A stretch of DNA of 64,000 bases from Dryocola sp031988645. Its GTDB lineage: Bacteria > Pseudomonadota > Gammaproteobacteria > Enterobacterales > Enterobacteriaceae. Below, one piece after another: positions 55,166 to 64,000 of this stretch (the stretch's first letter is position 1; each line of letters starts with the position of its first letter). The notes beneath the pieces were generated by a model that was not told the DNA's origin, did not search any database, and was given only the letters and a program-made list of their open reading frames with translations. Where the stretch lies: positions 1,116,001-1,180,000 of the forward strand of contig NZ_CP150452.1 of assembly GCF_051307045.1 (NCBI RefSeq). The letters are read 5' to 3'. The position numbers and the translations under genes were made by a program.

Positions 55166-56043
55166 GATGTTCCTCCTCGTCTTCATCCGCCTCTTCGTTA
55201 GGTCCAATGCCGATATAGTGGAATATCAGCCCGGCGAAAGTGGCGATAAAGCCCGCCGCCGACAGCGGTTTGAGTATCCCTTTCCACAGGCTGACCGACA
55301 TATCAATCTGCGGCGCTTTCGGCAGGTTGTGATACAGCTCCGGCTGGTCGGCGTGGTGCAGAACGTACATCACGTGGGTGCCGCCAACGCCTTGCGGGTT
55401 GTAGAGCCCCGCGTTCTGATAGCCGCGTTTTTTCAGCTTCTCTACGCGCAGCTCTGCCACCTCCAGCATCGCCTGTTTGGTGCCAAAGTGGATGGCGCCG
55501 GTAGGGCAGGTTTTCACGCAGGGCCGGCTCCTGACCAACGCTTACGCGGTCCACGCACAGGGTGCATTTATAGACCTTGTTATCCTCTTTATTAAGCCGG
55601 GGAACGTTGAACGGACAGCCGGCGATGCAGTAGCCGCAGCCGATGCAGTGCTCTGACTGAAAATCTACGATGCCGTTAGCGTACTGGATAATCGCCCCGG
55701 CGGACGGGCACGCCTTCAGGCAGCCCGGATCCTCGCAGTGCATACAGCCGTCTTTACGAATGAGCCACTCCAGCTTGCCGTTGCGGGTGGTTTCGCTAAA
55801 GCGCATAACCGTCCAGGATTTGGCGCTCAGGTCGGTGGGGTTGTCGTAGACGCCCACGCAGTGTCCCACCTCATCGCGGATGTCGTTCCACTCCGAGCAG
55901 GCGACCTGGCACCCTTTACAGCCGATACAGCTGGACACATCGATGAGCTTGGCCACCTCGTCTTTGTAGTCGCGCGCCCTGGGAGGCGGCGTCAGACCGT
56001 TGGTGGCGGAACGTTTGAGAATGTCCTGGGTTTGCAATGACAT
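55158..56043 (-). pseudogene. fdnH: FdnH, formate dehydrogenase-N iron-sulfur subunit; +1 frameshift, probably intact in the organism
   Basis: Carries four [4Fe-4S] clusters from FdnG to FdnI. Cysteine groups: CIGCKGCQVAC, CMHCEDPGCLKAC, CIGCGYCIAGCPF, then KCTLCVDRV and CVKTCPTG. A C-terminal membrane helix follows (AAGFIATFAGLIFHYIG). At 55521-55525 the minus strand reads CCGGCCCTGC for CCGGCCTGC, so as read the last cluster and the membrane anchor are lost and the frame runs on to 55303. Removing one base gives 294 aa, the E. coli length. Confidence 0.94.
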
Positions 56044-56055
56044 AATTTCGCTCCC

Positions 56056-59000
56056 TTAAGCCTTTTCGATGTTAACCAGAAACGCCTTGAATTCCGGCGT
56101 CTGGGAGTTGGCATCGCCTACGGCCGGGGTCAGCGTATTGGCCAGATAGCCCTTTTGCGTCCTGCCTTCAAAGCCCCAGTGCAGCGGAATACCGATGGTT
56201 TCCACCTGCTGGCCGTTTACGTTTAGCGTCCTGATGCGCGGCGTCACCACCGCTTTAGCGCGAATAAAGCCGCGCTTGTTGCTGACCTTCACGGTATCGC
56301 CGGTGGTGATGCCCTTCTCTTTTGCCAGCCCTTCGCTGATCTCCACAAACTGTTCCGGCTGCGCGATGGCGTTAAGCCGTGCGTGCTTGGTCCAGGTGTG
56401 GAAATGCTCCGTCAGACGATAGGTAGTACCGACGTAAGGGAAGTCCTTATGCGTACCCCGGCGCTGCGCGTCGGCTTCGAAAATACGCACGACCGGGTTC
56501 GACACCACGTTTGGATGCAGCGGGTTGGTGCCCAGCGGCGTCTCAAACGGCTCGTAGTGTTCCGGGAAAGGCCCTTCCGCCAGCTTATTAAGCGCGAACA
56601 GGCGTCCCAGGCCTTCCTGCTGCATGATGAACGGCCCAACGTTCGCTTCCGGCGGCGCGTTGTTATAGTCCGGAACGTCGTAGCCGATCCACTTTTGCCC
56701 GTTCCACTGGATAAGCGGACGTTTGGGATCCCACGGCTTGCCCTGAGGGTCCGCAGACGCGCGGTTATACAGCACGCGGCGGTTCATCGGCCATGCCCAG
56801 CCCCAGCCAAGGGTGGTGCCCAGCCCGGACGGATCCGCGTTGTCGCGGTTCGCCATGCGGTTGCCATCCTCGGTCCAGCTGCCGGCGTAAATCCAGCAGC
56901 CGGAGGAGGTGGTGCCGTCGTCGCGCATCTGGGCGAAGGAGTCCAGCAGTTCGCCTTTTCTGCGCAGCAGGTTGCCCTGGTCGTCGTACAAATCCGCTAA
57001 CGCATAGCCGTTGTTTTCTTTCGCCACTTCTTCCGAAGAAGGATGGAAGAACTGGTCGTAGTGCCAGCTCATATTCATCAGCGGTTCGATGCCTTTGCCG
57101 CCTTCTTTACGGTAAAGCTCGCGCAAATGATGGAGCAGGCCGGCCAGTATCTGCCCGTCGGTGCGCGCTTCGCCCGGCGCATCGGCGCCTTTCCAGTGCC
57201 ACTGCATCCAGCGGCCGGAGTTGACGATGCAGCCGTCTTCTTCGGCAAAGCAGGTGGACGGCAGGCGGAAGACCTCGGTCTGAATGCTGGCGGAGTCCAC
57301 GTCGTTCATCTCGCCGTGGTTCTGCCAGAAATTGGAGGTTTCCGTAACCAGGGGATCGATAACGACCATGTATTTCAGCTTGCTGAGCGAGGCCACCAGC
57401 TTGTTCTTGTCGGGCGTCGAGGCAATAGGGTTAAAGCCCTGGCAGATATAACCATTCACCTTGCCCTGGTGCATCATGTCGAAATAGCGCAATACGTCGT
57501 AAGGCCGATCCCACTTCGGCAGCCAGTCGTAGCCCCACTGATTTTCGCGGGTCGCGGCGTCGCCGTAGAGGTGCTTCATCAGGCTGACGAAGAATTTGGG
57601 ATAGTTGCTCCAGTAGTTAATCTGCCCCGGCACCACCGTTTTTGGCGTATTGGCTTCGAGATAGCTTTGCAGGTCGGTCTGCTTCTCGTTAGGCAACGCC
57701 AGATACCCCGGCAGCGTGGTGGCCAGAGGCCCGATATCGGTCATCCCCTGCACGTTGGAGTGGCCGCGCAGCGCGTTAACGCCGCCGCCTGGCATGCCCA
57801 TATTGCCGAGCAGCAGCTGAATCATCGCCATGGTGCGGATGTTCTGCGCGCCTACGGTGTGGTGAGTCCAGCCCAGCGCATACAGGAAGCTGGTGGTGCG
57901 ATCCACGGCGCTGGTGGAGGCCAGCACCTCGCAGACTTTCTGGAAATCTTCCCGCGGCGTGCCGCAGATGTTTTCCACCACTTCCGGCGTATAGCGGGAA
58001 ACGTGCTGTTTGAGCAGGTTCCAGACGCAGCGCGGGTGCGTCAGGGTGTCATCGCGAAGCGGAACGCCCTCGTCGTCAAACTGATAGTTCCAGCTTGTTT
58101 TGTCGTACTGGCGCGCCTCGGCGTCGAAGCCGCTAAACAGGCCGTCGTCAAAGCTGAAGTCGTCGCGTACCAGCAGGCTGGCGTTGGTGTAGTGTTTAAC
58201 GTATTCGGCGTTAATTTTATGGTTGTTAATCAGATACAGAATAACGCCCAGCAGGAACGTAATATCGGTCCCCGAACGGATCGGCGCATAGATATCTGCA
58301 ATTGAAGCGGTACGGGTAAAACGCGGATCGACAACGACGATTTTTGCATCGTTGTTCTTTTGCGCTTCCAGCGCCCAGCGGAAACCAACGGGATGAGCTT
58401 CTGCCGCATTACCGCCCATCACCACGATAACGTTGGCGTTTTTCATGTCGATCCAGTGGTTCGTCATGGCACCGCGACCAAATGTTGGAGCAAGACTTGC
58501 TACCGTTGGTCCGTGTCAGACGCGCGCCTGGTTATCTACGCCGAGAATGCCCAGCGCCCGAACAAATTTGTTGGTCAGGGCGCCGTTTTCGTTGCTGGCG
58601 GCCGAGGCGCAGAGCATCCCGGTAGTCAGCCAGCGGTTCACCGTCACGTTATGTTCGTTTTTTTCAACGAAGTTAGCGTCGCGGTCGTCTTTCATCAGGC
58701 GGGCGATGCGTTGCAGGGCGTCATCCCAGCTGATGCGTTGCCACTTGTCAGAGCCGGGGGCGCGATATTCAGGCCAGGTCAGGCGGCTTTCGCTGTGGAT
58801 ATAATCAAGGGAACCTGCGCCTTTCGGACAAAGGGCGCCGCGGCTTACCGGATGATCCGGATCGCCTTCAACGTGGAAAATACTGGATTTGACATTGCCG
58901 GAGCCGTCTCCGGCCATGCTGTACATTAATAAACCGCAACCCACGGCACAGTAGGTACAGGTATTACGAGTCTCTTTGGCACGCAGTAATTTATAATTGC

Positions 59001-59106
59001 GTGTTTCCGCAAGCGCCATTTTGGGCGCGAAACCAAGAGCCGCTACCGTTGTTCCTGCCATTCCGCCGGCGCAGATTTTAAAAAACTTTCTGCGACTGAC
59101 GTCCAT
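56056..59106 (-). CDS. fdnG: FdnG, formate dehydrogenase-N catalytic selenoprotein subunit
   Basis: 1016 aa with the TGA at 58516-58518 (codon 197) read as selenocysteine; context NQARV-Sec-HGPTVASLAP, as in E. coli FdnG (Sec196). Periplasmic molybdenum enzyme that oxidises formate. N-terminal Tat signal SRRKFFKICAGGMAG, [4Fe-4S] site CTYCAVGCGLL with the further Cys in GALCPKGAG, then MGD-binding domains. The bases just after the TGA should form the SECIS hairpin for SelB. First gene of fdnGHI, so its product is exported folded together with FdnH. Confidence 0.97.
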
Positions 59107-59282
59107 CGTAACCTCACTGTCATGATGTATTTACGGCGGCGAAAATAGCAACTCATGCCTGAGGAATATTGAGTGAAATCAAATCGCTAAGGATTGTGCG
59201 GGCAATCACCTCTTAATGAGTAGGTAAAATAAATGTTTAATAACTACTTATAATGCGTGTTTTTTCCGGATTGAGGTAGGCG
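59107..59282 (-). promoter_or_regulatory. fdnG promoter region with FNR and NarL-type sites
   Basis: On the minus strand TTGATTTCACTCAA (59182-59169) is a near-consensus FNR site (TTGAT-N4-ATCAA, one mismatch). Upstream, TACTCAT (59222-59216) and TACCTAC (59226-59220) are overlapping NarL-type heptamers. The plan agrees with E. coli fdnG, induced without oxygen and with nitrate. Confidence 0.7.
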
Positions 59283-60401
59283 TTACTCCCCGGCCCAAAT
59301 CTCGCAGTGTTTGCGCACCAGCTCCGTCAGCAAACCTCCGCCGGCGATGAATTCACGTATCCCGAGGGTATCGCTGACGTTGTCGCGAACGTCTTGATAA
59401 ATCGCTTCCAGCGAGTTTTCTGCCTTAAGCTGCGCTGCGTAAGGAGCGAGCGTATCGAGCAGCGGCAAAAGGTCCTCGGCGATAGTGCGCTGTTCGCCGG
59501 TTCGTACATCCGTCAGCATGCCTTCCAGTCCGAACCGGCAGGCCTGAAAACGGTTGAAACGGTAGAGCAAATAGTCTTCGGAACGCGGAACGAAAGGGCG
59601 CTCGCTAAGAAGCCAGAGTGAGAGGGCCTGGATAAACCCGGCGATGTTGACCGCGCGCGTAATGGTCAGCGGCGTGTCCATCACCCGTACTTCCACGGTG
59701 CCGAATTTTGGGCTGGGGCGAATGTCCCAGTGCAGGTCTTTTACCGACTCGATAATGCCGCTGGTCTCAAGGCGCTGATACATCCAGCTGAATTCCTGCC
59801 AGTTGCTGACAAAGGGCGCGTGGCCGTTGTCCGGGAAAGCTGAAAATATATTCAGGCGCGAAGAGGCGTAGGCGGTGTCGGAGCCCTGGATATAGGGCGA
59901 GGAGGCGGAAAGCGCGATAAAGTGCGGCACGAAACGCGACAGGCCGTGCAGCAAATAGATAGCGTCTTCCTCGCTTTCGCAGCCCACGTGGACGTGCTGG
60001 CCGAATACCGTGGCCTGCTTCATCAGATAGCCGAACAGCTCAAGGGTGCGGTTATAGCGTTCGTTCTGGCACACTTCCTGGCGCTGCCATTTTTGCCAGG
60101 GATGCGTGCCGCCGCCGCAAATCGCCAGATGATGGTTGCCGGCGGCCTGCAGCACCCGGTGACGCAAATCCGTGAGCTGCGTTCTGGCGGCCTCCACGTC
60201 TTTACACACGTCGGTGGCGATTTCCAGCATGCTTTCGGTAATGTCGTGCTTCACGTCGCCCGCGCTGATGCGGCCTTTAAGTTCCTTAATCAGCAGCGAG
60301 GAGTCCTGGCTCAAATCATAGGTGGGCGGATTAACAATCTGCATTTCCAGCTCGATGCCGAGCGTATAAGGGTCAGAGTGCTCAAAAGCGGTCAAAGGCA
60401 T
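59283..60401 (-). CDS. ybdK: YbdK, carboxylate-amine ligase (glutamate-cysteine ligase 2 family)
   Basis: 372 aa from the ATG at 60401, equal to E. coli YbdK. ATP-grasp-like GCS2 fold with weak glutamate-cysteine ligase activity in E. coli. Family blocks: LGIELEMQIVNP, HDITESMLEIATDV, ICGGGTHPWQKW, VFGQHVHVGC, LHWDIRPSPKFGTVEVRVMDT. The ATG at 60437 would add 12 residues but has no ribosome site. Followed by fdnG's upstream region; ybdJ lies upstream on the same strand as in K-12. Confidence 0.93.
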   Translation of the reverse strand: MPLTAFEHSDPYTLGIELEMQIVNPPTYDLSQDSSLLIKELKGRISAGDVKHDITESMLEIATDVCKDVEAARTQLTDLRHRVLQAAGNHHLAICGGGTHPWQKWQRQEVCQNERYNRTLELFGYLMKQATVFGQHVHVGCESEEDAIYLLHGLSRFVPHFIALSASSPYIQGSDTAYASSRLNIFSAFPDNGHAPFVSNWQEFSWMYQRLETSGIIESVKDLHWDIRPSPKFGTVEVRVMDTPLTITRAVNIAGFIQALSLWLLSERPFVPRSEDYLLYRFNRFQACRFGLEGMLTDVRTGEQRTIAEDLLPLLDTLAPYAAQLKAENSLEAIYQDVRDNVSDTLGIREFIAGGGLLTELVRKHCEIWAGE

Positions 60402-60504
60402 AGCGCTATCCCATTGTGTCAGTTGATTTCCTGACATAAGTATAGACAGCGATGGCAGATTTTAACGCAGCGTTGGCCGTCAGTATTTATCTGAAAACAG
60501 TCGG

Positions 60505-60756
60505 TTACCCTCGTTCGAGCGAAAACCACCGGCGCCAGACGAAGCGAATCACAAAGTACTCAATCGTGCCCAGCAGCAGGAACCATATGCAGAAGATAAT
60601 CGTGTAGAGCTGGTTCAAATCGAGCAGATGGAACATCGCCATCAGCTTATGGGCAAGCTGCAAAGTAAGCTGCGGAGCAGGGAGCAGCAGGCAGGACAGA
60701 AACGCCAGCAGTAAAATGCTGCCCGCGCTCATCAGGGCTTCAAGAGGATGTTTCAT
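60505..60756 (-). CDS. ybdJ: YbdJ, small inner-membrane protein
   Basis: 83 aa from the ATG at 60756 (MKHPLEALMSAG), matching the 82-aa E. coli YbdJ. Two hydrophobic segments (SILLLAFLSCLLLPAPQL and LYTIIFCIWFLLLGTIEYFVI) and a basic end (RFVWRRWFSLERG). DUF1158 family, function unknown. The frame is open to 60831, but that part does not match the family. Confidence 0.9.
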   Translation of the reverse strand: MKHPLEALMSAGSILLLAFLSCLLLPAPQLTLQLAHKLMAMFHLLDLNQLYTIIFCIWFLLLGTIEYFVIRFVWRRWFSLERG

Positions 60757-60936
60757 AGCGAGATAACCCGGTTTTATCGTTAAGGTAAAGTTAAACGCGG
60801 GCATTGTCGGTGAAATCAGACGGTAGCGCAAACCTGCGCGCTGGCGGTGTAGAGGTGTTTTTGGCTAAGCGGTGAACGGGCCTGCTTTCTTTGCGTCCGC
60901 AAGCCCGTCGCGCTAAGCGCCTATCCGTCCTGGAAA

Positions 60937-63900
60937 TTATTGCTGCAAGATTTCCACTTCATGCCACTGTCCGTCATCGGCAAGATAAATCTTGTCGTCA
61001 GGCAGCGCGCTGCCGTCCAGCGTGACGCGATAGTCTCCTTCTGCGCGGGTGACGTTTATCTTGTAATGGCTGTTTCCGTGCTGGTAGACAAGGTTCACCG
61101 ACGGCCAGTCGCGGGGAAGCTGAGGATGGACAGAAATTGCGGCGCCGTGCCGCTGAATGCCCAGCAGCGATTCAACCAGCAGCCGATAAGCCCAGCCCGC
61201 AGAGCCGGTATACCAGCTCCAGCCGCCGCGTCCGGTGTGCGGCTCCACGCTGTAGACGTCCGCGGTCATCACGTACGGCTCGACTTTATAGCGATCCACC
61301 GCCTGCTCGTCGAGACCATGGTTGATCGGATTTATCATCGACCACAGCTGCCATGCGCGTTCGGTATTGCCGCTGCGGGCAAAGGCCATTACCGCCCAGA
61401 TGGCGCCGTGGGTGTACTGGCCGCCGTTTTCACGCACGCCCGGCAGGTAGCCCTGGATATAGCCCGGGTTCGGGCCGTTGCCGTTAAACGGCGGCGTCAG
61501 GAGTTTGATTAACCCCGCGTCCCGATCCACGAGGCGCTCATCCAGAGCCTGCATCGCCTGGGCGCTACGTTCGGCGCTGGCCGCGCCGGACAAGACGGAC
61601 CAGCTCTGGGCGATGGCGTCTATCCGGCACTCCTTCGAGGCGCGTGAGCCAAGCGGTTCTCCGCTGTCGAAATAGCCCCGTCGATACCAGGCGCCGTCCC
61701 AGGCATGGGCTTCAAGGTTTTTCTGTAATTTTTCCGCCTCGACATGGCACAGCGTCGCGATGTCGCGATCCTGACGCTGTTCGGCCAGCGCCGCAAAACG
61801 CTGCAAAATATCGTAGAGGAAGAAGCCCAGCCAGACGCTTTCGCCCTTGCCCTCAAGCCCGACCAGATTCATGCCGTCGTTCCAGTCCCCGGCCCCCATC
61901 AGCGGCAGGCCGTGCTGGCCAAACCGCAGGCCGTTGCGAATGGCCTTCACGCCGTGAAGCCACAGCGACTCTTCAAGCGCGCTGACGACGGGCTGCTCGT
62001 AGGCGGACTCTTCGCCCGGCAGCAGCTGCCTGCCTTCAAGGTAGGGCAGGCGCTGTTCAAGCAGGCCGCTGTCGCCGGTCGTTTCCACATAATGGCAAAT
62101 GGCGAGCGGCAGCCAGAGGTAGTCATCCGAGCAGCGCGTACGCACGCCGTTGCCTGACGGCGGATGCCACCAGTGCTGAACGTCGCCTTCGACAAACTGA
62201 CGGGTGGCGCACAGCAGGATCTGCTCGCGCAGGCGCTCCGGCGCGGCGTGGCTTAGTGCCAGCGTATCCTGCAGCTGGTCGCGGAAGCCAAAGGCGCCGC
62301 CGGACTGGTAATAGCCGCTGCGGGCCATAATGCGGCAGGCGATCGTCTGGTAGAGCAGCCAGCCGTTCGTCAGCAGGTTGACCGCCGGGTCCGGCGTGGT
62401 GACGACAATTTTATCCAGCATGCTGTGCCAGTAACGATGCACGTTGGCAAGCTCGCCGTGGGCGGCCTCTTCGCTGAGGTACTGGTTGATCATCGACTCC
62501 GCATCCTGCTGGTTCTGACCTATTCCCAGCACAAAGACGAAGGTTCGCTGATCGCCGTCGATAAGGGTAGTGGCCGACTGCACCGCGCCGCACGGGTCAT
62601 ACCCGGCGCCGGTTTTGCCCGAAAGATGCCGCTGCCTCATCGCTGCCGGATCGCGCTGTGAACCGTTGCGGCCGAGGAATTCGCGGCGGTCGCCCGTGAC
62701 GGAGCAGTGCACGCCGGTGACGGCGAAGAAGGCCGTCCTTTCCGAACCGTTGCTGCTGTAGTAGTTATTCGCCAGCAACCCGCAGCCGCGGCCCGTACCG
62801 GAAGCGCGGCTGACGATATGCATCGCTGATTTGGTGCGCGATTCGCCAAGCGTCCACTCCACATAGCCGGTGGCGGAAATGGTGCGCGTGCGCCCCGAGG
62901 TGTTGCTTAGCGTCAGAATCGCAATTTTTACCGGCGCGTGCTCGGCCACCAGGATAGTGAGCTCGCTGTCGATGCCCGTCTCCCGGTGGGCGAATACGCT
63001 ATAGCCAAAGCCGTGGCGCGAGAGATAGGCACCCTCGCCGCGCACCGGCAGCGTCGTCGGCGACCAGACGGCGCCGCTCTCTTCGTCGCGCAGGTAGAAA
63101 GCTTCTCCGGAGCGATCGCTGACGGGATCGTTTTCCCACGGCGTGAGGCGATACTCATGGGCGTTTTCATACCAGGTATAGGCCTGGCCCGCCTCGGAGA
63201 TAACGCTGCCGAAGCCGGCGTTTGCCAGCACGTTTGACCACGGGGCCGGCGTCTGGTCGTTTTCGCCAAGCGTGATCTGGTATTCGCGGCCGTCCTGGGA
63301 GAATCCTCCGCGGCCGTTGAAAAAGACCAGCGCGCTGGCGTCGGGCTGCCAGGGATCGTGCTGGTTTTCAGGCAGCCCGCTGCGGGGAACAAAAGCCTGC
63401 GGCGCGGTAAGCGTTGTCTGAATGCGCTGGTTCAACTGCTCTTTCAGACCGCCCGAGCGGTCATCAAGCACAATCTGCGCCACGCTCAGCAGCAGCAGAC
63501 GATCCTCGGCGGACATATGCTCGCCGTTGCGCACAAAAATACCGCCGGGCTTATCTATCTGGCTGGCCTCGGAGCTGGCGACGATTAAATCCGTAATCTG
63601 ATTTTGCAGCTCCTGCTGGTAGCCGCCCTGGGTGTCGTTAAGGATAACCAGATCGACCGCCAGCCCTTTCAGGCGCCAGTAGTGGTGCGCCTGAATCATG
63701 GTGGTCATCAGCAGAATGCTTTCATCGCTGGTGACGTTGAGCACCACAATCGGCAGGTCGCCGGAAATCGCCCAGCCCCACAGGCCGGACTGCCCGCGCC
63801 TGTTTCGGCAGATCGTTTTGGAAGCCGCTCGCAGCTCGGGGCTGGGGAAAAGCACCGCGCTTGCCAGCCGGTTAAACAGCGTGGCGTCGTCTTCGTTGGC

Positions 63901-64000
63901 GTTAATCTGCCGTAATACGATCTGGCTGTGCGACCAGGCAAGCTCAAACACGCGGTCGGCTATCGGGTGGTCGCGATACTTCTCAATCAGCGCCTGGCTT
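60937..64000 (-). CDS. Cyclic beta-1,2-glucan synthase, NdvB type (C-terminal part, cut by window edge)
   Basis: About 1020 codons are visible and the frame is open at 64000, so the 5' end is outside; full NdvB proteins are about 2800 aa. The visible part holds the second carbohydrate-binding region (LPENQHDPWQPDASALVFFNGRGGF) and the GH94 phosphorylase-like domain: GAFGFRDQLQDTLAL, CSDDYLWLPLAICHYV, MGAGDWNDGMNLVG, GQYTHGAIWAVMAF, GGWSWYTGSAGWAYR. This domain sets the ring size of cyclic glucans in rhizobia. K-12 has no such gene. An opgB homologue, which adds phosphoglycerol to periplasmic glucans, is at 1801-4090. Confidence 0.93.
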   Translation of the reverse strand, partial: SQALIEKYRDHPIADRVFELAWSHSQIVLRQINANEDDATLFNRLASAVLFPSPELRAASKTICRNRRGQSGLWGWAISGDLPIVVLNVTSDESILLMTTMIQAHHYWRLKGLAVDLVILNDTQGGYQQELQNQITDLIVASSEASQIDKPGGIFVRNGEHMSAEDRLLLLSVAQIVLDDRSGGLKEQLNQRIQTTLTAPQAFVPRSGLPENQHDPWQPDASALVFFNGRGGFSQDGREYQITLGENDQTPAPWSNVLANAGFGSVISEAGQAYTWYENAHEYRLTPWENDPVSDRSGEAFYLRDEESGAVWSPTTLPVRGEGAYLSRHGFGYSVFAHRETGIDSELTILVAEHAPVKIAILTLSNTSGRTRTISATGYVEWTLGESRTKSAMHIVSRASGTGRGCGLLANNYYSSNGSERTAFFAVTGVHCSVTGDRREFLGRNGSQRDPAAMRQRHLSGKTGAGYDPCGAVQSATTLIDGDQRTFVFVLGIGQNQQDAESMINQYLSEEAAHGELANVHRYWHSMLDKIVVTTPDPAVNLLTNGWLLYQTIACRIMARSGYYQSGGAFGFRDQLQDTLALSHAAPERLREQILLCATRQFVEGDVQHWWHPPSGNGVRTRCSDDYLWLPLAICHYVETTGDSGLLEQRLPYLEGRQLLPGEESAYEQPVVSALEESLWLHGVKAIRNGLRFGQHGLPLMGAGDWNDGMNLVGLEGKGESVWLGFFLYDILQRFAALAEQRQDRDIATLCHVEAEKLQKNLEAHAWDGAWYRRGYFDSGEPLGSRASKECRIDAIAQSWSVLSGAASAERSAQAMQALDERLVDRDAGLIKLLTPPFNGNGPNPGYIQGYLPGVRENGGQYTHGAIWAVMAFARSGNTERAWQLWSMINPINHGLDEQAVDRYKVEPYVMTADVYSVEPHTGRGGWSWYTGSAGWAYRLLVESLLGIQRHGAAISVHPQLPRDWPSVNLVYQHGNSHYKINVTRAEGDYRVTLDGSALPDDKIYLADDGQWHEVEILQQ

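Noticed and set aside
58516..58518. TGA as a nonsense mutation splitting fdnG
   Set aside because: It is the known selenocysteine position of the family, with conserved sequence on both sides.

Overview
The window is chromosomal DNA from a member of the Enterobacteriaceae, somewhere near Klebsiella, Enterobacter, Kosakonia or Cedecea. It is GC-rich and tightly packed. Most genes have close E. coli K-12 counterparts, but the methionine-salvage genes (mtn), a cyclic-glucan synthase and the gene order differ from K-12. I do not assign a genus.

Layout. 1-1400: ahpF (cut by the window edge) and ahpC. 1700-4090: opgB. 4140-15900: a methionine-salvage block with ybdL, mtnBCD, mtnA and mtnK, a ribose-type ABC importer with an LVIVD-repeat protein, and hcxA. 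The three divergent control regions in this block each hold tandem MetJ-box-like octamers, so the whole block looks like one MetJ regulon. 16041-17384: gdhA. 17492-36436: the complete enterobactin region (entD, fepA, fes, ybdZ, entF, fepCGD, entS, fepB, entCEBAH) with Fur-box-like sequence in three divergent intergenic regions and no fepE. 36692-42423: cstA-ybdD, a G3E GTPase, then ivbL-ilvBN with its attenuator. 42454-44284: an operon for an exported TPR protein, an ECF sigma factor and its anti-sigma factor. 44441-48720: an OsmC-family protein, then lldPRD with two LldR-type palindromes. 48749-52214: PepSY and DUF2946 membrane proteins, a zinc alcohol dehydrogenase and a cupin. 52532-53779: ybdG (miniconductance mechanosensitive channel). 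54074-54394: a small type I-F CRISPR array without cas genes. 54509-59106: the formate dehydrogenase-N operon fdnGHI, with an in-frame selenocysteine TGA. 59283-60756: ybdK and ybdJ. 60937-64000: the C-terminal part of a cyclic beta-1,2-glucan synthase (NdvB type), cut by the window edge.

Two features run through the whole window. First, seven genes (opgB, mtnA, entF twice, entC, the GTPase, the ECF sigma gene, fdnH) carry +1 frameshifts. All eight lie in a GGCC tetranucleotide that has gained one G or C, and the only CRISPR spacer of odd length (33 instead of 32) also holds GGGGGCC. This looks like a systematic sequence error at GGCC rather than eight real mutations, so the genes are probably intact in the organism. 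Second, at least a dozen copies of an intergenic palindrome of the GGTGGATAAGCG / CGCTTATCCACC type sit at gene ends.

No tRNA, rRNA, insertion sequence or prophage was recognised.
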